A DNA stretch of 43,257 nucleotides from contig JAEERC010000056.1 in NCBI GenBank assembly GCA_016285645.1, positions 1 through 43,257 of the forward strand. Direction: 5' to 3'. Position 1 is the first letter of the stretch, and each line of letters starts with the position of its first letter. The notes beneath the pieces were generated by a model that saw only the letters and a program-made list of their open reading frames with translations, was not told where the DNA came from and searched no databases. Position numbers and translations under genes: made by a program. This DNA is from Clostridiaceae bacterium. GTDB taxonomy: Bacteria > Bacillota > Clostridia > Oscillospirales > Acutalibacteraceae. Shown one piece after another: positions 32,525 to 40,699 of the stretch.

Positions 32525-34660
32525 TTAACCCTGACCTTTTATAAGCCCTTCAATGAAGTGCCATACATCGGTTTTGGTAAACCAGACTATGAAATTCGCG
32601 AGTATTTCGAGAAAATACACTTCAATCTGCGAGCCCATGGTGTAGCCCGTATCGCTGGTAAGCCCCCTGTATGTGTTCGCCCCGTCATAGCTTAAGCAGA
32701 ACACATTTACCGACCAGGGGCTGAGAGTCTGTGTGAGTTTGTTGCCCGTTACAAGGAGCTTCTGATAGCGCGGAGTCACAAGATTGCTCAGCGTTCCCGT
32801 GCGGTTTGAGAGATTGAAAAGACCGCTTCCGACATATCTCTGCTCGACCGATGCGTCAAGCTTGTAAGTGCCGTCAAAATCCACCTCGAGTTTTCTCGAC
32901 TCGTCCGAAATGTTGACAACAGCCACATAAATCTGCTTGTTCTCCTCGTCAACGCTTACCGCCTGATAGATATTTTCACTGTTGCCGGTAAGTTCGCTTT
33001 TGAGAACTGCCGTGCCCGTGTTGTTCATAAAGAGCTGCTGAACATAGTAGCTCGGCGTGCGCACAACCTGGTCCGATGTAAACCATATAAGATTGGGCGC
33101 CCACTGTGTATAGCCCTCTCGCGCGAAAAGCGGAGCGTAGCACGCCATTTCAACTATATCGCCGTTTCGCACGAGGTTTGTCATATGCACGCCCTCGTGA
33201 ACGGCAACCTGCAGATTGTTCTTGGTAATCTGCTCGCCGCCTTCTCTGTGAACGGCATATTCGCCCACAAACACCTTCGCGCCGTCACGCGGGTAGCTGT
33301 CATATTTTTCGGCGTTGGCGAACACCCACCAGGTGGGAACATAGTAATGCTCATCGACTATTGTGTCGGTATATTTCTCGTTTATAATTTCCCAGGCATA
33401 TTCGTGTTCCTTGCCGTCCGCCCAAGCGCCCGCGGAGGAGATTATCGTTATATCGGGATACGCCTCTTTGACGGCGTTGTAGATTACATCGAACCTCTCC
33501 CAGTAGTCCTCCATCCAGTTTTCGTTGCCCACGGCGAGATATTTCATATTGAACGGTTCGGGATGCCCGTTCTGTGCTCTCACGGCGCCCCATTCGGTGT
33601 CGGTTGAGCCGTTGGCGTATTCTATAAGGTCGAGTATATCCTGAATGTGATTGTTCATCTCTTCGCTGCCGAGCTCATATTTCCAGTCGCCCCTGCCCTG
33701 GCACATAAGACCCGCGTGAACAACGGGGAGCGGCTCGCATTCAAGATAATCGCACAGGCAGAAATACTCGTAAAATCCGACAGCCATACTCTGGTTGTAG
33801 CCCCAGAGATTGGGAATCTGATGTCTCTGCTCAAGAGGGCCTATTGTGTATTTCCAGTTGTAGGCGTATTCCCAGTCATAGGCGCCCTCCGCGACACAGC
33901 CGCCGGGGAAGCGCATGAACGCGGGGTTGAGATCCTTGAGCGCCTTCACAAGATCGGCACGCAGGGTGGAATACTGCCACATACTGTCGCCGTAACCGAA
34001 GGATGACTGAGAAACAAGCTCAAAGAAATCGACCTCGTCACCCTCGGGAATTGTAAGTTTAAGAACGGTATATGCCCTCGCGGAGGGTTTTACCTCGGCT
34101 GAAAGTTTGCTGAAATCCGAGCCGATTGTGAAATCGCCGTTTGCTACACTCTTGCCGTTTTCATTGATGAAAGACCAGGCAATCAGATCGCCCTGATTTC
34201 CCCTTGCGTAGAATGAAAAATCGTAGGTTTCGCCCTTTTTGAGGAGGATGCCGAACTGACTTTCGCCGTCCGGATAGCCGTGGTTGAGAACGGTGCTCGC
34301 CCTTGTGGCGTGGAGATAGGTCGGGTTGTTCTCATTCATCGGAGCGTCCCTGTAGGGCCACGCCTCGCCTTCGGTTACCTCCCAGCCCGTCATTCTGCAG
34401 TCGTAGTCGGGAGCCCAGGCGAGCCGCTGCTCAAAGGAATTGTTCCTGATGAGGTTTGAACTCAAGCCCCCGTCGGCGGAGAAGTTTATATCCTCAAAGA
34501 AAATCCCGAACATGTTGTCGCTGATTTTCGTTGAGCCGTCTTTTGCGTTGACGGTGATTTTCGCCGCGCCCGATTCAGCCGAAGCGGGAATGTGAGCAAC
34601 CGCCGTAAAAATGAGTGTCGCCGCAAGCAGTATGCTTACGATTGTTTTTGTTTTTTTCAT
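32525..34660 (-). CDS. Secreted GH51 alpha-L-arabinofuranosidase with C-terminal hydrophobic tail
   Basis: A 711-residue exported enzyme. Residues 1-28 form a signal peptide (KKTKTIVSILLAATLIFTAV...ASA). A beta-rich carbohydrate-binding-like part (about 85-215, GWEVTEGEAWPY) is inserted after the strand ISDNMFGIFFEDINFS. The barrel has acid/base Glu380 in KYLAVGNENW and nucleophile Glu467 in VFVGEYAVH. The C-terminal beta domain ends near residue 670. The last ~30 residues carry a hydrophobic segment (VYFLEILANFIVWFTK) then IKGQG. It removes arabinofuranose side chains from arabinan or arabinoxylan. Secretion is less usual for GH51 in Firmicutes, where many are cytoplasmic. It is the last gene of the symporter-GH31-phosphoesterase operon. 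Confidence 0.94.
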   Translation of the reverse strand: MKKTKTIVSILLAATLIFTAVAHIPASAESGAAKITVNAKDGSTKISDNMFGIFFEDINFSADGGLSSNLIRNNSFEQRLAWAPDYDCRMTGWEVTEGEAWPYRDAPMNENNPTYLHATRASTVLNHGYPDGESQFGILLKKGETYDFSFYARGNQGDLIAWSFINENGKSVANGDFTIGSDFSKLSAEVKPSARAYTVLKLTIPEGDEVDFFELVSQSSFGYGDSMWQYSTLRADLVKALKDLNPAFMRFPGGCVAEGAYDWEYAYNWKYTIGPLEQRHQIPNLWGYNQSMAVGFYEYFCLCDYLECEPLPVVHAGLMCQGRGDWKYELGSEEMNNHIQDILDLIEYANGSTDTEWGAVRAQNGHPEPFNMKYLAVGNENWMEDYWERFDVIYNAVKEAYPDITIISSAGAWADGKEHEYAWEIINEKYTDTIVDEHYYVPTWWVFANAEKYDSYPRDGAKVFVGEYAVHREGGEQITKNNLQVAVHEGVHMTNLVRNGDIVEMACYAPLFAREGYTQWAPNLIWFTSDQVVRTPSYYVQQLFMNNTGTAVLKSELTGNSENIYQAVSVDEENKQIYVAVVNISDESRKLEVDFDGTYKLDASVEQRYVGSGLFNLSNRTGTLSNLVTPRYQKLLVTGNKLTQTLSPWSVNVFCLSYDGANTYRGLTSDTGYTMGSQIEVYFLEILANFIVWFTKTDVWHFIEGLIKGQG

Positions 34661-34705
34661 CCGGCACCTCTCAGAATTTAAGATAACAGATTAATTATAT
34701 CGTTA

Positions 34706-35812
34706 TTATTTTTCGCAGTTTCTGTAATGAACGGGATTGTAGTCGCCGTCCGCGGAGATGAGGAACACGGTGTGGCCCTGAAGCCAGTCCTTCTCGGGGG
34801 CGTCGAACTTGCTCGCCATTGAATATGAGCCGTAGCCCGAGGGTTGCATATAACTTAAATAAACGCCGTCGCAGTCGAGCGCGAAATCGTTGAGATGGTC
34901 GTGGCCGAAGAACACCTTTGTTGTTGAACCGCATTCCTTTATCGCCGCGAACATACCGGAGTCGAAGCCGGACGCGCACACTCCCTCACGCTTGTCGCCG
35001 AGGAGGAAGGCGCCTTCGCCGTTTTCAATCTTTTCCGCCTGCTCCCTCATCTGAGGAAGCGGAATGTGCATAATGACCGTTGATTTGAAATCACCGTATT
35101 TCTCTTTATTCGCGGCTATAACGCCCTTATACCACTCAACCTGCGAGGTCTTTACTCCGTCGTAGGGGTCCTCACTCTCGGGAACGCCGTACTGCGCTTT
35201 TGTTTCGCTGTCCATATGCCTGCCGCTGTCCATAAGCACAAAGGTATGGCGCAGAGTGTTGTCGGCATTGAGAATGTTGATATAGTAATTGCCGTCGCCC
35301 CATATATCATCGGGGCCCTCAAGCATAAGGCAGTGCTCGTAGGACGAGAAAATCGAAATCATTTCAGGGCGGGAGATTGACCAGCTGTTGTCGCCCTCGT
35401 GGTTGCCGAGCACGGCAGCCCAGTAAACACCGAGGTTTTCAAGCATCTGCGCGAACTGGTGCGACCTTTTTCTGTTCATGCCGGAGGTGACATTGTCGCC
35501 GCCGAAAATAACGAGGTCGGGCTTTTCGCGGCGGATATTGTCAACTATGTTTTCGAGCGTGACATTCGAGGTTTTGTTCTTGCCGTCAAGGTGGGTATCT
35601 GTGAAGGTTATAACCTTGAATTCACCGTCCGACGCTTTCTTTACCGTGTAGCCGTCGTCCGCTTTGGAGACAATTTCAACATCGCTTCCGATCTTTTCGA
35701 GCGACTTGATATCGTAGCTGAAATTGTGCGGAAGGAAGGCGTAGGTTACGCACCCGCCCGCGATAATGACGGCGAGCAGAGCGCAAAGCGTAATTTTAAG
35801 CCATTTTTTCAT
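34706..35812 (-). CDS. Exported or membrane-anchored metallophosphoesterase (Dcr2-like)
   Basis: A 368-residue phosphoesterase. Residues about 5-27 form an uncleaved signal anchor (LKITLCALLAVIIAGGCVTY), so the catalytic domain is probably outside the cell. Metal motifs are FTDTHLDGK near residue 72, GGDNVTSG near 100, GNHEGDN near 139, MHIPLPQM near 250 and GHDHLNDF near 305. The Cys in the anchor is not in a good lipobox. It shares with the protein at 3638-4693 the order MHIPLP - REGV - SGMF.AI - GHDH. It is the third gene of the sugar operon, 15 bp after GH31 and 45 bp before GH51. AGGAGG precedes the ATG. Its role in the operon is unknown. Confidence 0.92.
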   Translation of the reverse strand: MKKWLKITLCALLAVIIAGGCVTYAFLPHNFSYDIKSLEKIGSDVEIVSKADDGYTVKKASDGEFKVITFTDTHLDGKNKTSNVTLENIVDNIRREKPDLVIFGGDNVTSGMNRKRSHQFAQMLENLGVYWAAVLGNHEGDNSWSISRPEMISIFSSYEHCLMLEGPDDIWGDGNYYINILNADNTLRHTFVLMDSGRHMDSETKAQYGVPESEDPYDGVKTSQVEWYKGVIAANKEKYGDFKSTVIMHIPLPQMREQAEKIENGEGAFLLGDKREGVCASGFDSGMFAAIKECGSTTKVFFGHDHLNDFALDCDGVYLSYMQPSGYGSYSMASKFDAPEKDWLQGHTVFLISADGDYNPVHYRNCEK

Positions 35813-35827
35813 AACAGAACCTCCTGA

Positions 35828-37804
35828 TTATTTCCCGGAAAGTCCGGCTATATCCTTAATGTATTTGTCCGCTGATTCGAGAGAGGACACAAGGCACGCG
35901 GATTTCGCGCCCTCAAGGCGGAACACGGGTATGCTCTCGAGCGGAGCGCGGTAGTTTTTGAGCCACCTGCCGCCCTCGTATTCTTTGCCGCTGAAAATAT
36001 CAATCCACTTGCCTTTGGGCAGATAGATGTTGCGCTTTTTGCGGCGCTTTAAAACGGGAGCCACAAGCAGGCCGCAGCCGAGCATATACTCGTCCTCGAT
36101 ATCGAAAACGTTTTTGTCCGACGGGTCGTGGAAAATGAGGTGGCGCATAAGCGGTATTCCCGTAACGCAGGTAACGGACGCCTGCTCGATTATATAGGGT
36201 TTGAGGCATTCGTGCAGGTTGGAATAGGCGCGGTAAACCGCCTTTGTGTGCTCGTCGAAATCGTAGGGCCTTTTCACATTGCCGTGAGTCTGAATATTCG
36301 CCGAAAAAGCTGTGAACTCAAGACCTCTTATAAATACTTTATCCTCGTGCTTTTTGTCGTAGAGATTGAACGACGCGCGGTAGCCCGCCATATCCCAGCT
36401 GACAAACGGCACGCCCGAAAAGCCGAGTGAAAGAACCGCCCTTATGACAGGCTTGAGAAAATAGAACTCTCTTCTCTGGTCGCCCGCCCACACGAAGGGA
36501 TAGCGCTGGGCGCCGATTGAGCCGCCGCGTGAGAAATTCACTCCCCCGCAGCTCTTAGTGTTGAACCGGCGGTACTGAAGCGTGTTGTATAAAGTCGGAT
36601 ACCAGTGATGCGCGCCCGCGGGGTTTCTGCCGTCGGCGAATTTTATTGAAGGGTCGTCGGGGAACTGCTCGCAGAAATCGATTTTCGCGCCTTCAATGCC
36701 TATATCGTTTATGTAGCCGTTCCAGTAATCTCTCCACTTTTCCCTGCTTCGCTCACTTGTGAGGTCAATGCAGCGCATCTTTTTCTTGTTGAAATTGTCA
36801 ACAAGATTGAAGGAACTTGTTTCGCTTAAATATGTGCCCTCGTCGGAATTGACGGCGTAGGAATCGTCAAGCCCGAAATACTCCTCGCTTTTGTCGGGGA
36901 ATCTGCCGCACTGCTCATATACCATGGCGTATTTGCCCTCGGAATGAACGCGGTCGCATATTTCCTTGAGTTCGGGCAGGTTTTCCGTTTTATACGGTCG
37001 GAAGCCCTCGAGTATGACGGCGTCCCACGGGAAGCCCTCTTTCTTCATCGCTTCCATCATGGCGAACACGCCCTCTTTGGTCTGAAATTCGGGATGATAG
37101 CGGCAGACGAGGGTGCCGAACGACCACTCGGGAGGCATTGGCGCAAAGCCCGTAAGGCGGCAGTAGGCGGAAAGGATATCTGCGGGAGTGTCGCCCGTGA
37201 AAATATATAAATCGAGCGGAGCGCCGAACTGCCCGACAGTCAGGGTTTTCTTATTCGATGAGCAGATGTCTAAGGCGGTGCGCTCATATCTGTTGAAAAG
37301 CAGAGCGTTGCAGGCGGATGACATAAGGAAGGGAATCGGTATATAACTGTTGCCCTTGGTCTGACACCAGCGGTCCACGGCGTAAATGTTCACCTTTTTG
37401 CCGCGTTGATTCACGGCGTCAAAGCGCTCGCCCGTGCCGTAGAATCTTTCATCGGGTAGGGCGGCGAAACTCACCGTTACGCTGTTTTCCGCTTTGTTTA
37501 TATCGGTTATTTTTCTGACGGGGCGCGAGTTTTTGTCAAAAAAGATTACTGCGTTTCCGCTTATCTCAACGGCAGTGCCGTCGCCAGAAACAAAGCGTTT
37601 TTTACCGTCCGTTTCAACCGTTTCAAACGGAAGTGGTTCTTTTTCATACTCCTCGCCCAGATCTTTCGCAAGAGTCTGGGCGGCGCCCATATCGTCAAAC
37701 GATGAGCCGGATTTGCTCTGCACCCGCCACACGCCGCTGTCAGCGAGGGAAAGGCGCAGGTCAACGCCTTTGAAACTGAATTCCGTAGTCAGCCGATTAT
37801 TCAT
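35828..37804 (-). CDS. GH31-family glycoside hydrolase (alpha-xylosidase/alpha-glucosidase type)
   Basis: A 658-residue cytoplasmic enzyme without signal peptide. An N-terminal beta-sandwich (NNRLTTEFSFKGVDLRLS) leads to GTGERFDAVNQRGKKVNIYAVD, then the barrel with PPEWSFGTLVCRYHPEF, the nucleophile Asp in GAKIDFCEQ (near residue 385), the acid/base Asp in VWAGDQRREF (near 460) and VSWDMAGYRAS. The C-terminal beta domain has LPKGKWIDIFSG. The ATG at 37804 overlaps the last 8 bp of the symporter gene. Longer in-frame starts to 37885 only translate the symporter's acidic tail in another frame and are rejected. It probably acts on imported oligosaccharides. Confidence 0.92.
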   Translation of the reverse strand: MNNRLTTEFSFKGVDLRLSLADSGVWRVQSKSGSSFDDMGAAQTLAKDLGEEYEKEPLPFETVETDGKKRFVSGDGTAVEISGNAVIFFDKNSRPVRKITDINKAENSVTVSFAALPDERFYGTGERFDAVNQRGKKVNIYAVDRWCQTKGNSYIPIPFLMSSACNALLFNRYERTALDICSSNKKTLTVGQFGAPLDLYIFTGDTPADILSAYCRLTGFAPMPPEWSFGTLVCRYHPEFQTKEGVFAMMEAMKKEGFPWDAVILEGFRPYKTENLPELKEICDRVHSEGKYAMVYEQCGRFPDKSEEYFGLDDSYAVNSDEGTYLSETSSFNLVDNFNKKKMRCIDLTSERSREKWRDYWNGYINDIGIEGAKIDFCEQFPDDPSIKFADGRNPAGAHHWYPTLYNTLQYRRFNTKSCGGVNFSRGGSIGAQRYPFVWAGDQRREFYFLKPVIRAVLSLGFSGVPFVSWDMAGYRASFNLYDKKHEDKVFIRGLEFTAFSANIQTHGNVKRPYDFDEHTKAVYRAYSNLHECLKPYIIEQASVTCVTGIPLMRHLIFHDPSDKNVFDIEDEYMLGCGLLVAPVLKRRKKRNIYLPKGKWIDIFSGKEYEGGRWLKNYRAPLESIPVFRLEGAKSACLVSSLESADKYIKDIAGLSGK

Positions 37805-39383
37805 CGCCTTCACCGCTTTCATTGCTTTCGCTGTCTTCATAGCTTTCGCTCTCCGGGCCGTCTTCCAACTGTTCGAGTTTTTCATCTCTCAGAGCGCGCA
37901 TTTCAAGAAGTTCGGCGTAGATGGCTTCCTTCTTTTTGCCGCTGTAATTGTCAAACAGGAAGCAGAGAGCGGGCAGCAGACTGCCTATAAGTCCGCACAG
38001 GGAGACCATGGCGTAAATGCCCCTCAGAGTGCGCGGAGTCTGGATTGCCTCCTCCCCCGTTTCCATATTTTTGGAACGGTAGCCGATAACGGCAAGAAGA
38101 CCGTTTGTGAGGTTGACCTTTATGAGCGAGGTTATTTTCGCCACAATATTCTGCGCCGCGCACAGCAGACCGTCGCTTCTTACGGGAACGCCGTATTTTT
38201 TCTCGGAATACCATTCCATATAATCCGTGGAGTCGCCCACTATAATCCTGCGGGCGGCGCCCTGGGCGGCGTTGGGCATGCCGGCGAAGGCGATGCATAT
38301 TCCGGGGATGTATCTGAGTTTTCTTACTCTGTCGAGATTGAACTTTATGTTGAACGAGGAAATAATCGTGTAGAAAAACGCGGTGTAGTAATATCCGCCC
38401 GAGAGCATTGCCTTGGCGGAAATCTTTTTGCCCACGAAGGGCACGGCCATAAGGCCGACATACGAGAGAGCGCCGCTTATGCTTTCCACAATCGTCTTCA
38501 TCGGAAGGTCGTCAAAGGTATTTTTGTAGAGGTAAATCAGTGTGTCGTAGGTGACTTTTCTGATTGTTTCGAAAATGTTGGATATCATAAGCACCATAAA
38601 CGGTCTGTTGTGAAGCAGGGCGAGAACGGTGTCCTTGTTCCAGTTTACCTTCTCCTCGTTTTTGTCCTCTGAGGGCGTAAAGAAACTGACTCTTTCCTCG
38701 ATGGTCATATACGGGGCGTACATTGCGGCAACGCCTATAACGCAGAAGCCCAGCGCAACGAAGAAATAACTCCACTGCTCCCTCGCGGGGGTTTTCTGCA
38801 GGCCCACAACAACCGGTATAACGCCGCCCGGCAGAAGCGAGCCGAGAGTGGCGGCAATGGATTCAAAAGTGAAAAACTTTTTACGGTCCGACGGGTCGGA
38901 AACCATTTTAAGACCGAGCGATGCGAGAGCTATGTCATAAAAGGTATCCGCTATCGAGAAAAAGATGCTTAAAAACAGAGTCCATATAAAATTGTACATG
39001 GCGCTGTGCGTGGGAACAATAAAAAGGAGCATGGATGTAATCGCGAACGGAACGGGGGTTACAAAAAGCGCGGTGCGCAGGTTGCTCCTTTTTCTGTTTT
39101 TAATCGGCATATCATAAAGAGCGCCCGCCACGGGAGGAACAATAAAGCTGAGAATGGTACTGATATTGTCCTTTACCGCGGACATGCCGTTGGTAAGACC
39201 GGCATAGTCTCTGCCGAAGTTTCCGGCAAAGGTGCCTATGCTGTCCTGCCCCATGGCGTTGCCGAAAATACCGCCCGCGTAACCGAGCTGTTCTTTGATT
39301 GAAACAGATTCGTTGTCGAGATATGTGCGTTTGAGACCGACCAGACCGGATTTGACCGCAGATTTAACCGACATACTGCTCAC
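37797..39383 (-). CDS. GPH-type (MFS) sugar:cation symporter
   Basis: A 528-residue polytopic membrane protein with about 12 hydrophobic segments in two sets of six, matching the glycoside-pentoside-hexuronide:cation symporter branch of the MFS. The N-terminal QLGYAGGIFGNAMGQDSIG and the loop DNISTILSFIVPPVAGALYD fit this family. The last ~50 residues are acidic and hydrophilic (GPESESYEDSESNESGEGDE), which is unusual. AAAGGTGAG precedes the ATG and a sigma-A promoter is present. It is the first gene of the operon and probably imports the product of the secreted arabinofuranosidase or a related oligosaccharide. Confidence 0.9.
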   Translation of the reverse strand: MSSMSVKSAVKSGLVGLKRTYLDNESVSIKEQLGYAGGIFGNAMGQDSIGTFAGNFGRDYAGLTNGMSAVKDNISTILSFIVPPVAGALYDMPIKNRKRSNLRTALFVTPVPFAITSMLLFIVPTHSAMYNFIWTLFLSIFFSIADTFYDIALASLGLKMVSDPSDRKKFFTFESIAATLGSLLPGGVIPVVVGLQKTPAREQWSYFFVALGFCVIGVAAMYAPYMTIEERVSFFTPSEDKNEEKVNWNKDTVLALLHNRPFMVLMISNIFETIRKVTYDTLIYLYKNTFDDLPMKTIVESISGALSYVGLMAVPFVGKKISAKAMLSGGYYYTAFFYTIISSFNIKFNLDRVRKLRYIPGICIAFAGMPNAAQGAARRIIVGDSTDYMEWYSEKKYGVPVRSDGLLCAAQNIVAKITSLIKVNLTNGLLAVIGYRSKNMETGEEAIQTPRTLRGIYAMVSLCGLIGSLLPALCFLFDNYSGKKKEAIYAELLEMRALRDEKLEQLEDGPESESYEDSESNESGEGDE

Positions 39384-39406
39384 CTTTCTTTTTTATGGAT
39401 AATTCA

Positions 39407-39435
39407 ATATTAACATATTAATTGTAGAGTTGCAA
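39407..39435 (-). promoter_or_regulatory. Promoter of the sugar operon
   Basis: On the minus strand TTGCAA (39430-39435) and TAATAT (39407-39412) are 17 bp apart. The start of transcription would lie about 20 bp before the symporter ATG. No operator or CRE-like site is clear. Confidence 0.65.
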
Positions 39436-39454
39436 CAAAACAGCGCATAAAATA

Positions 39455-39481
39455 TTGACTCAAATGTATAAATGTTATAAA
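39455..39481 (+). promoter_or_regulatory. Possible promoter of the SDR gene
   Basis: TTGACT (39455-39460) and TATAAA (39476-39481) are only 15 bp apart, so it is weak or needs an activator. It is divergent from the sugar-operon promoter. Confidence 0.4.
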
Positions 39482-39527
39482 GTTAAATAAAATATTCGAA
39501 GGATTATTCAGTATTCGGAGGCGAAGT

Positions 39528-40316
39528 ATGCAGAAAGTTGCGCTTGTTACGGGCGGCACATCGGGAATCGGGAAGGAAACCGCGCTTGAGCTTGTGAGAC
39601 GCGGCTGCAGGGTTTATGAACTCAGCCGCAGGGAGCAGGGCGTTGAAGGAATGGTTCATATACCGACCGATATCACCGACACAGACGCGGTTGAAAAGGC
39701 GATTGACACCGTAATTGAAAATGAGGGAAAAATCGATATTGTAGTAAACAACGCGGGTTTCGGCATTTCCGGCGCTATTGAATACACCGATGTAAGCGAA
39801 GCGAAAAAGCTTTTTGACGTGAACTTTTTCGGAATGGTCGCCGTAAACCGCAAGGTTCTGCCGGTTATGCACAGACAGGGTTACGGAAGAATAGTCAATT
39901 TAAGCAGCGTCGGGGCGCCTGTCGCCCTGCCGTTTCAGGCATATTATTCGGCGAGCAAGGCGGGTGTGAACAGCTACACCCTCGCGCTCGCAAACGAGGT
40001 GCGCCCCTACGGAATAACCGTGTGCGCGGTTCAGCCGGGCGATATAAGCACGGGCTTTACCGACGCGAGGGAGAAATCAACAAAAGGCGATGACGCCTAC
40101 GGCGGAAGAATAGAAAAGAGCGTTTCCAGAATGGAGCACGATGAGAGAAACGGGATGTCCCCTGCCGTTGCGGGAAAATTCATCGCGGACAAGGCGCTGA
40201 GAAAAAAGGTAAAACCGGTTTACACAATCGGCGCGTCATATAAAGCGGTTGTCACCCTTGTTAAGATTCTGCCGGTATCGCTGGTGAATAAAATAATCGG
40301 CACGATATACGCCTGA
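39528..40316 (+). CDS. Classical short-chain dehydrogenase/reductase
   Basis: A 262-residue SDR. The cofactor motif TGGTSGIG (residues 8-15) is followed by VNNAGFGISG, and the catalytic triad lies in NLSSVGAPVALPFQAYYSASKAG (Ser, then Tyr-x-x-x-Lys). PGDISTGFTDAR follows. The order matches the classical SDR fold that uses NAD(P)H to reduce ketones or oxidise alcohols. The substrate is not predictable. CGGAGG precedes the ATG. No clear terminator follows before the tRNA promoter. Confidence 0.93.
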   Translation: MQKVALVTGGTSGIGKETALELVRRGCRVYELSRREQGVEGMVHIPTDITDTDAVEKAIDTVIENEGKIDIVVNNAGFGISGAIEYTDVSEAKKLFDVNFFGMVAVNRKVLPVMHRQGYGRIVNLSSVGAPVALPFQAYYSASKAGVNSYTLALANEVRPYGITVCAVQPGDISTGFTDAREKSTKGDDAYGGRIEKSVSRMEHDERNGMSPAVAGKFIADKALRKKVKPVYTIGASYKAVVTLVKILPVSLVNKIIGTIYA

Positions 40317-40369
40317 CGCGCAAACCGTGCCGGAATAACCGCTTTATATAAATATTTTTTAAAAAACAC

Positions 40370-40398
40370 TTGCAAAAGGCGTAAAACTGTGTTATTAT
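40370..40398 (+). promoter_or_regulatory. Promoter of tRNA-Pro
   Basis: TTGCAA (40370-40375) and TATTAT (40393-40398) are 17 bp apart, and the tRNA starts 12 bp after the -10. Confidence 0.8.
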
Positions 40399-40410
40399 AC
40401 CTTTCGCTAT

Positions 40411-40486
40411 CCGGGTGTGGCGCAGTTGGGAGCGCGCTTGACTGGGGGTCAAGAGGCCGTGAGTTCAAGTCTCGCCACTCGGACCA
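40411..40486 (+). tRNA. tRNA-Pro, anticodon GGG
   Basis: A 76-nt cloverleaf with encoded CCA. The acceptor CCGGGTG pairs with CACTCGG, including one G-U pair. The D arm is GCGC/GCGC, the anticodon stem CTTGA/TCAAG encloses CTGGGGG with anticodon GGG at 40444-40446, and the T arm GTGAG/CTCGC encloses TTCAAGT. It is preceded by a promoter and followed by a strong terminator that lies on the mobile-element side. Confidence 0.95.
40442..40486 (+). other. Probable attachment site (left junction) of the integrative element
   Basis: The 3' half of tRNA-Pro is the likely integration core, because a tyrosine integrase gene lies just downstream and base composition drops after it. The exact core cannot be fixed without the right junction, which is outside the window. 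Confidence 0.5.
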
Positions 40487-40529
40487 TCGCTCAAATCCTT
40501 ATCTATCAAGGGTTTGAGCGACTTTTTTT
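40487..40529 (+). terminator. Terminator after tRNA-Pro
   Basis: TCGCTCAAATCCTT (40487-40500) pairs with AAGGGTTTGAGCGA (40508-40521) around a seven-base loop, followed by C and a run of seven T. Confidence 0.92.
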
Positions 40530-40546
40530 GCTCATCGCGCGACCAG

Positions 40547-40612
40547 TAGCTACCAAAAAAAATGGCCGTAGCTACCAAATTAGCTACCAAAAAGCTACCA
40601 TTTTAGCTACCA
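40547..40612. repeat. Five phased direct repeats, TAGCTACCA (candidate integrase arm sites)
   Basis: Copies start at 40547, 40569, 40581, 40592 and 40604. Four read TAGCTACCA and the fourth AAGCTACCA. Spacing is 22, 12, 11 and 12 bp, that is about one or two helical turns, so all face the same side of the DNA. They lie between the attachment site and the integrase stop. Confidence 0.8.
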
Positions 40613-40699
40613 CTCTGACTAAATACCAAGGTGTCATTTTGGTCAGTTTTCACAATCCGAAAAGTTAAAAACCTAGCTCATAATTCGCAAATATGGAAG

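Noticed and set aside
37494-38672. A 392-codon plus-strand frame opposite GH31 and the symporter
   Set aside because: It spans two well-supported genes on the other strand and has no recognisable domain or ribosome site.
40417-40668. An 83-codon plus-strand frame starting in the tRNA
   Set aside because: It reads through the tRNA, its terminator and the arm repeats.
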